64,000 nt of DNA from Planomonospora sp. ID82291 (GTDB taxonomy: Bacteria; Actinomycetota; Actinomycetes; Streptosporangiales; Streptosporangiaceae): NCBI RefSeq assembly GCF_015711645.1, contig NZ_JABTEX010000010.1, positions 1 to 64,000 of the forward strand, written 5' to 3'. The notes beneath the pieces were generated by a model that was not told where the DNA came from, ran no database searches, and was given only the letters and a program-made list of their open reading frames with translations. The stretch's first letter is position 1. Each line of letters opens with the position of its first letter. Made by a program: the position numbers and the translations under genes. Of this stretch, positions 7,771 to 14,977 are shown piece after piece.

Positions 7771-8292
7771 ATGGGACGCCCGACCAAGCTCACCCCCGAA
7801 CTGGCCGACCACTTCATCGAAGCACTGGAGAAAGGCAACTCCATCCGGAGGGCAGCAGCCCTCTGCGGCATCACCCGCAAGACCGCACACGCGTGGATAG
7901 CCCAAGGGGAGGAAGACGACGCCTCACCGGAGTTACGTGACTTTTGTGACAGGGTCACGCGCGCGCGCACGAAGGCGATCGGGGACCTGTTCAACGCGGC
8001 CTATCAGGATGCGATCGGTGGGGTGGAGATCAAGCGGACGGTCCGGCCGGACGGGTCGGAGGAGGTCCAGGTGACTCCGCCGAACGGCAAGGTCGCAATG
8101 CAGCTGATGGCGTTGCTGGATCCGGAGGAGTGGCTCCCGCGGAAGGCGCTGGAGCTGTCGGGGCCGAACTCGGGACCAGTGGAGGTGTCGCATCAGGCCG
8201 AGGTGGTCGAGGGGATTCTCGCGCGGGTGCGCAAGGCGAAGGAGCGGCGGGCCGCCGAGGCGGCGGCTCGCGCGGGGGACGGAGAGGAATGA
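7771..8292 (+). CDS. Terminase small subunit-like HTH protein
   Basis: ATG with GAGGGGAGAGA upstream. The N-terminus MGRPTKLTPELADHFIEAL, GNSIRRAAALCGITRKTAHAWI, then PELRDFCDRVTRARTKA and AMQLMALLDPEEWLPR follows the usual order of phage TerS-like proteins: HTH, helical oligomerisation part, and a closing W-P-R motif. TerS recognises viral DNA and loads it on the motor. The large subunit here lies 45 kb away, which is unusual since they are commonly adjacent, so a regulatory HTH role is also possible. ATGA overlap with the next gene. Confidence 0.7.
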   Translation: MGRPTKLTPELADHFIEALEKGNSIRRAAALCGITRKTAHAWIAQGEEDDASPELRDFCDRVTRARTKAIGDLFNAAYQDAIGGVEIKRTVRPDGSEEVQVTPPNGKVAMQLMALLDPEEWLPRKALELSGPNSGPVEVSHQAEVVEGILARVRKAKERRAAEAAARAGDGEE

Positions 8293-8762
8293 CGGACGGT
8301 AGTCATGAGACCCGGGAGGCGGCAGACCTTCCGGCGGAATCGAGTACGGACAGTGACACGTGGGTGGATCGGGGCCAGTTCGTGGAGCGGGCGGCGCGAC
8401 GGGACGCCGAGCGGGCCCGGGACGCCGGGCTGGGGAAGGAGACGGCCGAGCGGTTGCGTGCCGAGCCGGTGCCGGTCCCGGTGGCGGCGTTCGTCTCCCC
8501 TCGGGCGCGGGAGGCCCGGGAGGCAGCGCGGGCGGAGGCGATGGCGCGGCACCCGGCCGGGCGGGCGCTGGCGGGCCGGTTCACCCAGTCGCATCCGTGG
8601 CTGACCGGAACGAGCGAGGCGGGCCGGGGCGAGCTGGTCGAGCTGCGCGAGCGGGTCGAGCGACTTGAACGCAGGCTCCGCCAGCTCGAGACCGCAGGCT
8701 CTCACGGCATCGAGGTCACGACGTTCGACGGCCAGACACGGACGATCGCGGGGGAGCGGTGA
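8289..8762 (+). CDS. Hypothetical helical protein with C-terminal coiled coil
   Basis: ATG overlaps the preceding stop. The protein (157 aa) is rich in Arg, Ala and Glu; residues ~75-95 are a helical REAREAARAEAMARH stretch, and ~115-140 form a leucine-spaced coiled coil (LVELRERVERLERRLRQLE). No catalytic motif. Coupling to the TerS-like gene suggests a partner role in packaging or regulation; that is inference from position only. Confidence 0.7.
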   Translation: MTDGSHETREAADLPAESSTDSDTWVDRGQFVERAARRDAERARDAGLGKETAERLRAEPVPVPVAAFVSPRAREAREAARAEAMARHPAGRALAGRFTQSHPWLTGTSEAGRGELVELRERVERLERRLRQLETAGSHGIEVTTFDGQTRTIAGER

Positions 8763-8977
8763 GGCACGCGGCGGGGCGGGCGGCTCCTGGGTGGCGGGAG
8801 CCGGCGGGGCGGGCGTACCGGGGCGGTCTCGCGACCGGGGTCGGCGTGTTCGGCGCGGGCGCGCTGGAGGCGGCGACGCGGGGGAACCTGCCGATGACGC
8901 TGGCGTGCGTCGGGATGCTGCTCGGGTTGTCGGTGCTGTGCCTGGCGTCGGCGCTCCTGGCGGCCGTCCGCGGCTGA
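8759..8977 (+). CDS. 72-aa two-span membrane protein
   Basis: GTG overlaps the previous stop (GTGA). After an Arg/Gly-rich N-terminus come two hydrophobic helices (about residues 24-40 and 46-69) with a short turn NLPMT, ending AAVRG. The size and topology are holin-like, but there is no lysin beside it, so this is only a possibility. A perfect terminator follows. Confidence 0.6.
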   Translation: MRHAAGRAAPGWREPAGRAYRGGLATGVGVFGAGALEAATRGNLPMTLACVGMLLGLSVLCLASALLAAVRG

Positions 8978-8985
8978 CCGGCAGG

Positions 8986-9028
8986 AGCAGAGGGCCCGGA
9001 CCCGGCGAGGGGGTCCGGGCCCTCTGCT
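8986..9028. terminator. 18-bp bidirectional terminator hairpin
   Basis: AGCAGAGGGCCCGGACCC and its exact complement around a 7-base loop, between the end of a plus-strand gene (8977) and the end of a minus-strand gene (9030). Confidence 0.85.
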
Positions 9029-9029
9029 G

Positions 9030-9290
9030 TCAGTAGGCGGTACGGCGGGCGCGGCGGGCGAGCATGCGCGCCTTCCGCTGGGCGGAGGTCGGCGGTTCCC
9101 ACCGGTGCCAGCCGATCGGCGGTTTCCACTCGGTCATGTGGCCGTAGGCGTCGAGGCCGCACCATCGGCACCCGTTCGGGTTCGGGAGTCGAGCGGGCCG
9201 GACGGGCACGGGCGGGCGGACAAGCTCCTCGGGCAGGGCCGCGGTGCGGGCGGCGGCCAGGAGGGCACGGGCGATGTCGGTGCGCTGCAT
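9030..9290 (-). CDS. Small protein with a CxxC zinc-finger-like motif
   Basis: 86 residues. Residues ~38-55 contain NPNGCRWCGLDAYGHM, a Cys pair with a downstream His often seen in small actinophage proteins, followed by a Trp-rich stretch and a strongly basic C-terminus (RKARMLARRARRTAY). Likely a nucleic-acid-binding accessory protein. It is the last gene of a minus-strand series that begins at 11663. No specific family recognised. Confidence 0.65.
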   Translation of the reverse strand: MQRTDIARALLAAARTAALPEELVRPPVPVRPARLPNPNGCRWCGLDAYGHMTEWKPPIGWHRWEPPTSAQRKARMLARRARRTAY

Positions 9291-9326
9291 GGGCGGGGTT
9301 CCAATCGAGTCGAGAGCGGACGGGCG

Positions 9327-9356
9327 GGGTGCGGGCCGTGCGGTCGGCCCGCACCC
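9327..9356 (-). other. Intergenic GC hairpin with loop ACCGCA (minus sense)
   Basis: A 12-bp perfect stem GGGTGCGGGCCG closes a six-base loop reading ACCGCA in the direction of transcription. The same loop occurs at 10208-10239 and 15587-15614 and is exactly complementary to the UGCGGU loop of several P1 leader hairpins. Confidence 0.6.
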
Positions 9357-9362
9357 GGGCGG

Positions 9363-10169
9363 TCAGCGGGTGGAGGCCGAGCGGGGCGGGCGGCCGCGTC
9401 GTACGGCGTGCGGCCGTACGGCGGGGCGGTGGGCCGGTACGGCGGCGCGCGGGCGACGCCGGGCGACGTGCTTTCGGGGGAGCGCGCGCCGAGCCGTACG
9501 GCGGGCCGGTACGGCGTGCGGCCGGGCGGTCGGCACCGAGACGGCCGGGCCGGTCTCCTCGACGTCGAATCCGGGAGCGACCCCGACGTACGTCGTCACC
9601 GTGCCGTCGTCGCCGGGGAAGTCCTCCGACCGGTCGGCGTGGATCGCGTCCCACACCGTCGCGTACCGGTGCCCGGTCTCGTCGCGTGCCGCGCGCCGTT
9701 CGGCCTCGGCCGCCGCGTTGGCCTCGGCCCGCGCGACCGTCTCGGCGAACCGGGCCTGAATCTCGGCCTCGCGCTGCGCCATGCTGTCGTGCCACTCCCG
9801 GGCGCGGCGGGTCGCCTCCCGACCCCGGTACAGCGGCGTGAGCTCGTCGGCCTCGACGTCGGCCGGGGCGGGCGGGTAGGCGGTCCACGCGGCGAGCGCA
9901 TCGCGGCCGTCGTCGGTGGGGGTCACGGTCGGGCCGTCGATGGTGAGGAACCCGGCGGCGGCCAGGGCGCGGATGCGGGCGCGAGCGACGGCGCGGCCTC
10001 GGCCACCGTGGCGGCCGGTGCGGTAGAAGCCGCGCGCGTCGGCGTGCAAGTCGCCGGCGGCCGCCGCGGCGACGGCGTCGGCGTGCGCGGCGGTCCAGCC
10101 GAGCCGGGCGGCCCGGTCCTGCTGCAGGAGGGCGATGCGGATCTCCTCGATCGTGGGGACCTCGGTCAT
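9363..10169 (-). CDS. Winged-helix-like hypothetical protein with basic tail
   Basis: 268 residues from ATG. N-terminal ~90 residues (MTEVPTIEEIRIALLQQD, RIRALAAAGFLTIDGPTVTPTDDGRDAL) look like a winged-helix fold. Residues ~115-160 are a charged helical segment (AQREAEIQARFAETVARAEA). The last 60 residues are Arg/Pro/His-rich and contain several near-repeats of the type RPHAVxRR. A DNA-binding role is likely from composition. It belongs to the minus-strand run 11663-9030 and is bounded on both sides by hairpins with the same loop. Confidence 0.65.
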   Translation of the reverse strand: MTEVPTIEEIRIALLQQDRAARLGWTAAHADAVAAAAAGDLHADARGFYRTGRHGGRGRAVARARIRALAAAGFLTIDGPTVTPTDDGRDALAAWTAYPPAPADVEADELTPLYRGREATRRAREWHDSMAQREAEIQARFAETVARAEANAAAEAERRAARDETGHRYATVWDAIHADRSEDFPGDDGTVTTYVGVAPGFDVEETGPAVSVPTARPHAVPARRTARRALPRKHVARRRPRAAVPAHRPAVRPHAVRRGRPPRSASTR

Positions 10170-10207
10170 GGTGGTGCTCCGTTCAGAGAGTCGAGACAGG
10201 GGGAAGG

Positions 10208-10239
10208 GCGGGGCGGGCCGTGCGGTCGGCCCGCCCCGC
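10208..10239 (-). other. Intergenic GC hairpin with loop ACCGCA (minus sense)
   Basis: Perfect 13-bp stem and six-base loop ACCGCA in minus sense, in the gap between two minus-strand genes; nearly identical in stem and loop to the hairpin at 15587-15614. Confidence 0.65.
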
Positions 10240-10245
10240 GGGGGA

Positions 10246-10974
10246 TCAGGCTTCGCTGGGGTGCGAGATGGTGATGACCTGCTGGCCGTTCTCGCGGATC
10301 ACGGAGACGTGCAGCGTGGCCGGGTGCGCCTTGCGGATGCGGCGCTCACGGGGGGTCCGCACCAGGGAGACGGCGGCGCGGCGGTGGGCGCGCGGCATCC
10401 CCACGAGCGCGCCACGGGCCGCGCAGAGCACATCCCACAGGCGGCCGGTCTCGTCCTGCACGGTGCCCTTACGCCGGTTGTCGGCGTCGCTCCAGGCCAC
10501 GCAGTCCTCCCACGCCGCCCGGGTGAGCGCGACCGGGAACCGCAGGCCCGCCTCCCGGGCCAGGTCGGCGGGGACCTCGACCAGGTCGCCGGAGGCGAGG
10601 CGGTCAGCGCGGCTCGGAGCGTCCACGGGCAGCTGCGAGGCGAGCGCGAGCACGATCCGGCTGCCCGGGTCGTCGGCGTCGTTGAGCTGGATCGTCAGCT
10701 CGGTCACGAACCGTTCGCCGTTGGTGCGGTTGCGGGCCACGCTCAGCGGGGCGCGCTCGTCGTCGGTCGTGTTCGCGACCTCGTACGCGTCTCGCAGCAG
10801 CAGGTTGAGCCGGTCCTGAAAGTCGTCGCCGTCGAGGAGGTCGGGGTTCTGGACCAGGCCGTCCCAGACGGCGCGGGTGATCTCGACGGTGACGTCGAAC
10901 GTGCCCGCGTTGTGGGCGACGTAGGAGGGGACGACCCAGACCGGGCCAAGGTCGGTGATGGTGGGGGAGATCAC
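10246..10974 (-). CDS. Hypothetical protein (242 aa)
   Basis: The GTG start at 10974 is chosen because CGGAGGCAATCCC precedes it; longer frames upstream lack a ribosome site and become Arg/Pro-rich. The protein is soluble and mixed alpha/beta (VISPTITDLGPVWVVPSYVAHN, FDVTVEITRAVWDGL), with two similar VEITRAVWDGL and VALTRAAWEDCV segments that suggest an internal duplication. The C-terminus is basic, then TLHVSVIRENGQQVITIS. No family recognised. Confidence 0.7.
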   Translation of the reverse strand: MISPTITDLGPVWVVPSYVAHNAGTFDVTVEITRAVWDGLVQNPDLLDGDDFQDRLNLLLRDAYEVANTTDDERAPLSVARNRTNGERFVTELTIQLNDADDPGSRIVLALASQLPVDAPSRADRLASGDLVEVPADLAREAGLRFPVALTRAAWEDCVAWSDADNRRKGTVQDETGRLWDVLCAARGALVGMPRAHRRAAVSLVRTPRERRIRKAHPATLHVSVIRENGQQVITISHPSEA

Positions 10975-11013
10975 GGGATTGCCTCCGAGGGCGAGCGAGT
11001 CATGGGGGAAGGA

Positions 11014-11038
11014 GGGGCGGCGCGGTGCGCGCCGCCCC
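11014..11038 (-). other. Intergenic GC hairpin
   Basis: Perfect 11-bp stem GGGGCGGCGCG with a 3-base loop, just after the stop of the 84-aa minus-strand gene. Confidence 0.5.
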
Positions 11039-11045
11039 GGGCGGG

Positions 11046-11300
11046 CTACCGGCAGGTGCCGCAGTGCGGGCACTCCTCCGGCTCCTCGCCCTCCGGGGAG
11101 AGGTAGACGAACACGTGGTAGGTGCGGCAGGTCCAGGCGACGGGGTCCGCGCCGCAGCAGCCGGTGACGATCTGGTCGCCGTCGAGCCCGGCCTCGTAGG
11201 TGCTCGGGTCGGTGCTCTCGCACTCGGGGCACGCGACGTCCAGGTGGAGCCTGTACGGGGCCGGAGTGGGCGCGAGGGCGGCGGGCAGGGTGATCGACAC
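11046..11300 (-). CDS. Zinc-ribbon protein (84 aa)
   Basis: GTG start with AAAGGA upstream. Cys pairs CPEC (residue ~25), TGCCG (~47), TC and a closing CPHCGTC make one or two zinc knuckles. The segment GDQIVTGCCG resembles GETVTDCCH in the protein encoded at 13090-13620, so the ribbons are related although the rest is not. Probably a nucleic-acid or protein-interaction module; function unknown. Confidence 0.7.
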   Translation of the reverse strand: MSITLPAALAPTPAPYRLHLDVACPECESTDPSTYEAGLDGDQIVTGCCGADPVAWTCRTYHVFVYLSPEGEEPEECPHCGTCR

Positions 11301-11350
11301 GGGGTGTGTCCTTTCGGGGCTGTACGGGGGTCCTGGGGCTGTGCGGGGTG

Positions 11351-11384
11351 CCGGGGGCGGGCGGACCGCTCCGCCCGCCCCCGG
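11351..11384 (-). other. Intergenic 15-bp GC hairpin
   Basis: CCGGGGGCGGGCGGA and exact complement around a 4-base loop, between two minus-strand genes. Confidence 0.55.
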
Positions 11385-11390
11385 GCGGGG

Positions 11391-11663
11391 TCACATGTAA
11401 GCGGGGTAGCGGGCTTCCGTCGCCTCGACGTCTGTGCAGTCCGGGCACCACACCGAAGCGCCGTCCTCGACCAGCCAGAGGTTCAGGCCGCACTCGCCGC
11501 AGAAGTGGGTGGGTTCCATCCCGTTCGGTCCCTTGGTGGCGACCAGGGCGACCGCGAGGTTCTCGCCGCAGATGGTGACCGGGGCGGGGCGGGTGGCCGC
11601 GAGGCCGGTGGTGATGGCCTGCGCGATGCTGGCCGCGATCAGGGCGAGGGCGAGAGCGAGCAT
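11391..11663 (-). CDS. Membrane-anchored zinc-ribbon protein (90 aa)
   Basis: The ATG at 11663 has CAGGAGGTCACC directly upstream. MLALALALIAASIAQAITTGLAA is a signal anchor or transmembrane helix. The soluble part has CGECG and CPDC, a two-pair zinc ribbon. It is the first gene of the minus-strand run and is driven by P1 copy b, whose leader hairpin lies between promoter and start. Role unknown; a membrane-attached ribbon is unusual. Confidence 0.75.
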   Translation of the reverse strand: MLALALALIAASIAQAITTGLAATRPAPVTICGENLAVALVATKGPNGMEPTHFCGECGLNLWLVEDGASVWCPDCTDVEATEARYPAYM

Positions 11664-11685
11664 GGTGACCTCCTGGATCGGTGGG

Positions 11686-11745
11686 GCGGGGAACCGCATC
11701 CCCGCTCACACTTTAAACTGTACATCAGATTTATTGATCCGTCTA
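11686..11745 (-). promoter_or_regulatory. P1-family promoter (copy b), minus strand, with leader hairpin
   Basis: On the minus strand: TAGACG (11745-11740), 17-bp spacer with AATAAA in the conserved register, TACAGT (11722-11717), then a leader hairpin GCGGGG/CCCCGC (11705-11686) with loop ATGCGGTT. It is back to back with P1 copy c, 15 bp between the -35 elements. Confidence 0.75.
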
Positions 11746-11760
11746 CACGGGGGGATCGTC

Positions 11761-11822
11761 TTGCGTCGTTAGTAAATCACCTGTACAGTTTGAGATGTGA
11801 ACGGGGCGATGCGGTTCGCCCC
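11761..11822 (+). promoter_or_regulatory. P1-family promoter (copy c) with leader hairpin
   Basis: TTGCGT (11761-11766), 17-bp spacer with AGTAAA, TACAGT (11784-11789). The leader forms GGGGCG (11803-11808) with CGCCCC (11817-11822) around loop ATGCGGTT. The stem sequence differs from the other copies but keeps pairing, which is covariation. Confidence 0.8.
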
Positions 11823-11844
11823 CACCACCCAGGAAGGACCCACC

Positions 11845-12756
11845 ATGGGCTCTCTCAAGACCCTCGCGCTCGCCGGTCTCGCCGCCGCCGCGACCCTCCT
11901 CACCCCCGCCACCGCCCACGCGGACAACGGCGGCACCCTCACCGCCCCCACCACCGGCAAGGAGGGCACCGCGCTCACCGTGAGCGCCGACGTCGCCAAC
12001 GTGTGCGACGCCAAGATCACCGCGACCGCGCCGAACGGCTCGACCCTCCTGGTCGCCGCCGCCCCGGCCGACCCGATGTGCGCCCCGACCAGCTTCACCG
12101 GCACCTACACCCCCGCCCAGGCCGGGGAGCACACCCTCACCCTCGCCGCCGGGAAGGGCGCGACCGTGGACACGGTGACCATCACCGTCGCCGCCGCCCC
12201 GGCCCCGGAGCCCACCAAGACCCCCGCCCCGGAGAAGCCCGCCCCGGCCCCGGAGCCCACCAAGACGGCCAAGCCCGCCGAGACCAGCACGGCCGCCGAG
12301 ACGCCCAAGCCGAAGGTCACCGTGACCGTCACCGCCACCCCGAAGCCCAAGGCCACCACCACGGCCAAGCCCGGCACCGTGCCCGGCAGCACCCCCAAGG
12401 CGACCCCCACCCCCACCCCGGCCGCGACCGCGACCGTGACGGCCACCGCCGACACCCCGGCCCCCGTCTACGTCGCCCCGGCGACGCCCACCACCCCCAC
12501 CGAGGAGGAGACCGCCCCGGCCCCCGCCGGAACCACCACCCCGGCCGCCGCCGCCCCGGCGACGTCCACCACCCCCACGGCCGCCGTCCCGGTCGCCATG
12601 CACACCGTCGCCAATGACGGCACCCTCGCCACCGCCCTCGGCGCGATCGGCAACGTGCTCCTGCCGACCCTCGGAGCCCTCGCCCTCGCCTTCACCTTCC
12701 TGACCCGGCGCAACGGCAAGGGCCGCCACGCCGCCGACGCCCTCGCCAAGGACTGA
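11845..12756 (+). CDS. Secreted Pro/Thr-rich surface protein with C-terminal anchor
   Basis: ATG with AGGAAGGA upstream. Residues 1-27 are a signal peptide (MGSLKTLALAGLAAAATLL ending AHA). Residues ~30-115 form a compact beta-rich Ig-like domain with two Cys (NVC, PMC) likely disulfide bonded. Residues ~118-245 are a Pro/Thr/Lys spacer fit to cross the cell wall. A final hydrophobic helix (LPTLGALALAFTFL) and basic TRRNGKGRH tail make a membrane anchor. This is an exported host-surface-type protein in a phage-like setting, suggesting lysogenic conversion, host surface alteration or exclusion. It is driven by P1c and closed by a terminator. Confidence 0.8.
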   Translation: MGSLKTLALAGLAAAATLLTPATAHADNGGTLTAPTTGKEGTALTVSADVANVCDAKITATAPNGSTLLVAAAPADPMCAPTSFTGTYTPAQAGEHTLTLAAGKGATVDTVTITVAAAPAPEPTKTPAPEKPAPAPEPTKTAKPAETSTAAETPKPKVTVTVTATPKPKATTTAKPGTVPGSTPKATPTPTPAATATVTATADTPAPVYVAPATPTTPTEEETAPAPAGTTTPAAAAPATSTTPTAAVPVAMHTVANDGTLATALGAIGNVLLPTLGALALAFTFLTRRNGKGRHAADALAKD

Positions 12757-12763
12757 CCCCCTC

Positions 12764-12792
12764 GGGGCTCCCGGCCACCCGCCGGGAGCCCC
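12764..12792 (+). terminator. 12-bp perfect hairpin
   Basis: GGGGCTCCCGGC, five-base loop, exact complement; starts 8 bases after the stop of the surface-protein gene. Confidence 0.75.
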
Positions 12793-12827
12793 CTCCCTCC
12801 CCTGAACGCCCCACCGGAGGAACCGAG

Positions 12828-12992
12828 ATGACCAGCCACACCGAGCCGATCACCCTCGACCCCAGCGCCCGCCAGGAACTCGCCGAGCTCCTCGACGCGT
12901 GGGACGCCGCGATTGAGGGCGAAAGCGGCGACGCCGAGATCGACGCCGCCACCGAGCTGGCCGACGCCGTACGCGCCCTGATCGGCCGCTAG
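12828..12992 (+). CDS. 54-aa acidic helical peptide
   Basis: ATG with GGAGGAACCGAG upstream. The peptide is a charged Ala/Glu/Asp-rich helix (LDPSARQELAELLDAWDAAI, EIDAATELADAVRALIGR). It is enclosed by two perfect hairpins and so has its own transcript unit or processing unit. Composition resembles small antitoxin-like or scaffold helices, but nothing specific is recognised. Confidence 0.65.
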   Translation: MTSHTEPITLDPSARQELAELLDAWDAAIEGESGDAEIDAATELADAVRALIGR

Positions 12993-12998
12993 CGCCCC

Positions 12999-13041
12999 TG
13001 GCCGGGCACGGCCGCGCCCACCCCGCGACCGTGCCCGGCCA
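12999..13041 (+). terminator. 13-bp perfect hairpin
   Basis: TGGCCGGGCACGG and its complement around a 17-base loop, beginning 7 bases after a stop codon. Confidence 0.7.
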
Positions 13042-13089
13042 AGGCCGCTAGGCCCGACTCCGCCCCGCCCGAGGCCTGAAAGGCACCTG

Positions 13090-13620
13090 ATGGACTTCCC
13101 CGAGACCGAGATCCGCGCCCGACTCGCCGCCCACCCGGCCGCGCCGCCGGAAGCGCCGGCGCTTACCCACCTGTACGGCATCCAGCTCGCCGAGGGTGAG
13201 CTCGCGTGGAAGCCGGACGGGGTCGGCGCGTACTACGGCCCGGCGTACGTGATCTATGGCCGCTGGCAGACGGGCAAGGTGGACGCCGAGCTCCTCCCGG
13301 CGGGCAGCTTCCGGCGCGAGGCCGAAGCCCGCATGGTCGCCTCACGGCTGGAGAACGCTGGCCTGTTTGCCACCGTCGCAGCCGATCGGCATGTCCGCCA
13401 GGACCAGCACGGCCCGTTCAACGCGTGGCGGGTGACCGTGGTGGCCGACGCGGCGCTTCTGGCGCTCGCCGAGCCGGACGAGGACGACGCCGAGCCGGGG
13501 CGCGGCTACCTCGCCGAGTGCCCGACGTGCGGCGGTGATGACCCGCCCGTGACCACGCTGGGCGACAGCGGGGAGACCGTCACGGACTGCTGTCACACGA
13601 CCGTGACGACGCTCATCTGA
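13090..13620 (+). CDS. Hypothetical protein with C-terminal zinc ribbon (176 aa)
   Basis: ATG with AAAGGCACC upstream. The N-terminal 140 residues are mixed alpha/beta (YYGPAYVIYGRWQTGKVDAE, RREAEARMVASRLENAGLFA, WRVTVVADAALLALA). The last 30 residues carry CPTCGGDD and VTDCCH, a ribbon related to that of the protein at 11046-11300. No enzyme motif. It could be a DNA-binding accessory protein. Confidence 0.7.
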   Translation: MDFPETEIRARLAAHPAAPPEAPALTHLYGIQLAEGELAWKPDGVGAYYGPAYVIYGRWQTGKVDAELLPAGSFRREAEARMVASRLENAGLFATVAADRHVRQDQHGPFNAWRVTVVADAALLALAEPDEDDAEPGRGYLAECPTCGGDDPPVTTLGDSGETVTDCCHTTVTTLI

Positions 13621-13730
13621 GCAGGCGAGCGGGTGGGACGCCCGGGTGACCGGCATGTCCCGACGATTCGCCCCGGCCGATCCAGGCGCGGGGCGCGGTG
13701 AGCGCCCACCCGAAAAGGTGTCCCACCCAC

Positions 13731-13788
13731 TTGCCCATTGAGTAAACCTCCTGTACATTTTGAGATGTGAGCGGGGAGCGGTCCCCGC
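13731..13788 (+). promoter_or_regulatory. P1-family promoter (copy d) with leader hairpin
   Basis: TTGCCC (13731-13736), 17-bp spacer with AGTAAA, TACATT (13754-13759). Leader hairpin GCGGGG (13771-13776) with CCCCGC (13783-13788), loop AGCGGT. About 15 bp upstream of the -35 are also shared with copies a and f. Confidence 0.85.
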
Positions 13789-13810
13789 CCCAAAGCCCCA
13801 GGAGGCCCCA

Positions 13811-14164
13811 ATGTTCACCACCACCGACCAGGCGCTCACCATGGCCGACCTGCGCGACCTCGCCGAGGACCTGCACATCCTCATCGCCACCGAGGAGTAC
13901 ACCCGCGACCGCGCGATCACCCTCCTCGCCCTCATGCGGCCGGGCCTCGGCTTCGACGCCGCCGAGCGAGTCCTCCGCAGCGCCGACCCGGCCATGCACG
14001 CCGGTAGCTGGGACATCCTCCCCAACGGCGACCTGCGCCCCCGCTGGGGAACCAAGCGCGTCATCTGGGACTACACCAAGGGCGACCAGCAGGGCGTCCC
14101 CGCCCTGCCCGCCCTGGTCGAGAAGTGGGGCGCAAAGGTCGCCGAGTTCGCCCCCACCCGGTAG
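13811..14164 (+). CDS. Hypothetical protein (117 aa)
   Basis: ATG with AGGAGG seven bases upstream, directly behind P1d. The first 60 residues are helical (MADLRDLAEDLHILIATEEY, DRAITLLALMRPGLGF), then a Trp/Asp-rich stretch and VEKWGAKVAEF. Soluble, no Cys. First gene of a P1 unit that continues through hairpin-separated small genes. Function unknown. Confidence 0.75.
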   Translation: MFTTTDQALTMADLRDLAEDLHILIATEEYTRDRAITLLALMRPGLGFDAAERVLRSADPAMHAGSWDILPNGDLRPRWGTKRVIWDYTKGDQQGVPALPALVEKWGAKVAEFAPTR

Positions 14165-14170
14165 CCGCCC

Positions 14171-14199
14171 GGCCCGCCCCGCACCGCGCGGGGCGGGCC
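14171..14199 (+). other. Intergenic 12-bp GC hairpin, loop ACCGC
   Basis: GGCCCGCCCCGC and exact complement, loop ACCGC, starting 7 bases after the stop. It belongs to the series of gene-separating hairpins between 12.7 and 19.1 kb. Confidence 0.6.
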
Positions 14200-14244
14200 C
14201 CGCTCCCCGACCTCCCTCCCACCGCCCCGAGAAAGGCCCTCAGC

Positions 14245-14526
14245 GTGTCCGAGAAGACCACCCCCGCCGTCCCGCCCGCCCCCCGCATGAACGCCACCCA
14301 GCGCCGCGCCCGCCTCCGCGAGATCGGCACCGGCCCCACCGTGACCGACAAGGACTGGCCGCGCGCCTACGCCGAGCTGGTGGCGCTGGAGAGCGCGGGC
14401 CGCACCGACCGGTGGCTCGGCGCGATCGACTGGCTCAAAGAGATGTGGGCCAACGAGGAGATGCCCCGCGACTGGGTGATCCTCCAGGGCCTGGTCAACC
14501 TCGGCTACGCCAACGCCCCCAAGTAA
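14245..14526 (+). CDS. Hypothetical protein (93 aa)
   Basis: GTG with GAAAGG upstream. VSEKTTPAVPPAPRMNATQRRARLREIG is followed by KDWPRAYAELVALESAG, WLGAIDWLKEMW and WVILQGLVNLGYA; a Trp-rich helical protein. The internal ATG at residue 15 is an alternative start. No family recognised. It lies between two gene-separating hairpins. Confidence 0.7.
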   Translation: MSEKTTPAVPPAPRMNATQRRARLREIGTGPTVTDKDWPRAYAELVALESAGRTDRWLGAIDWLKEMWANEEMPRDWVILQGLVNLGYANAPK

Positions 14527-14535
14527 CCCGTCCCC

Positions 14536-14555
14536 GGCCCGCCCCGGGGCGGGCC
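14536..14555 (+). other. Intergenic 20-bp perfect palindrome
   Basis: GGCCCGCCCC followed directly by its complement, 10 bases after a stop codon. The arms match those of the neighbouring gene-separating hairpins. Confidence 0.5.
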
Positions 14556-14581
14556 ACCCCCTCGAACAGGAGACAACCCGC

Positions 14582-14899
14582 ATGACCCCGCTCGCCAGCA
14601 GGCCCGCCTACACGACCTACACGACCACGCTCATCCTCACCGACGCGCCCGTCATCACCGACTACGCCAACCGGCGGTTCCTCGCCGAGACGCTCACCAT
14701 CGAGTGGCGACGCCACAGCATCGCCGGATGGCAGGGCTACATCACCGCGCGCGGCCCCCGGCTCCGCAAGAAGGACGGCGCGGTCAGCTCGCTCATCGGT
14801 GAACGGTGCCAGACCCCGACCACCCCGGAGGAGCGGTGGCTGCCCGAGGAGTTCCGCGCACTGGCCGACACCGTGCCCGTGCCGTCGTTCCCCGCCTGA
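14582..14899 (+). CDS. Hypothetical protein (105 aa)
   Basis: ATG with AGGAGA upstream. MTPLASRPAYTTYTTTLILTDAP is beta-rich, then LAETLTIEWRRHSIAGWQGYI and PEERWLPEEFRALAD. One Cys. Soluble, no known motif. Flanked by hairpins on both sides, same direction as neighbours. Confidence 0.7.
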   Translation: MTPLASRPAYTTYTTTLILTDAPVITDYANRRFLAETLTIEWRRHSIAGWQGYITARGPRLRKKDGAVSSLIGERCQTPTTPEERWLPEEFRALADTVPVPSFPA

Positions 14900-14906
14900 C
14901 CCGCCC

Positions 14907-14935
14907 GGGGCGGGCCGACCGGTACGGCCCGCCCC
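14907..14935 (+). other. Intergenic 11-bp GC hairpin
   Basis: GGGGCGGGCCG and complement around loop ACCGGTA, seven bases after a stop codon; stem shared with the hairpins at 10208 and 15587. Confidence 0.55.
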
Positions 14936-14977
14936 GCGCCCCGCTCCCCGCCCCTCACAGCCCCAGGAAGGCCCAAC

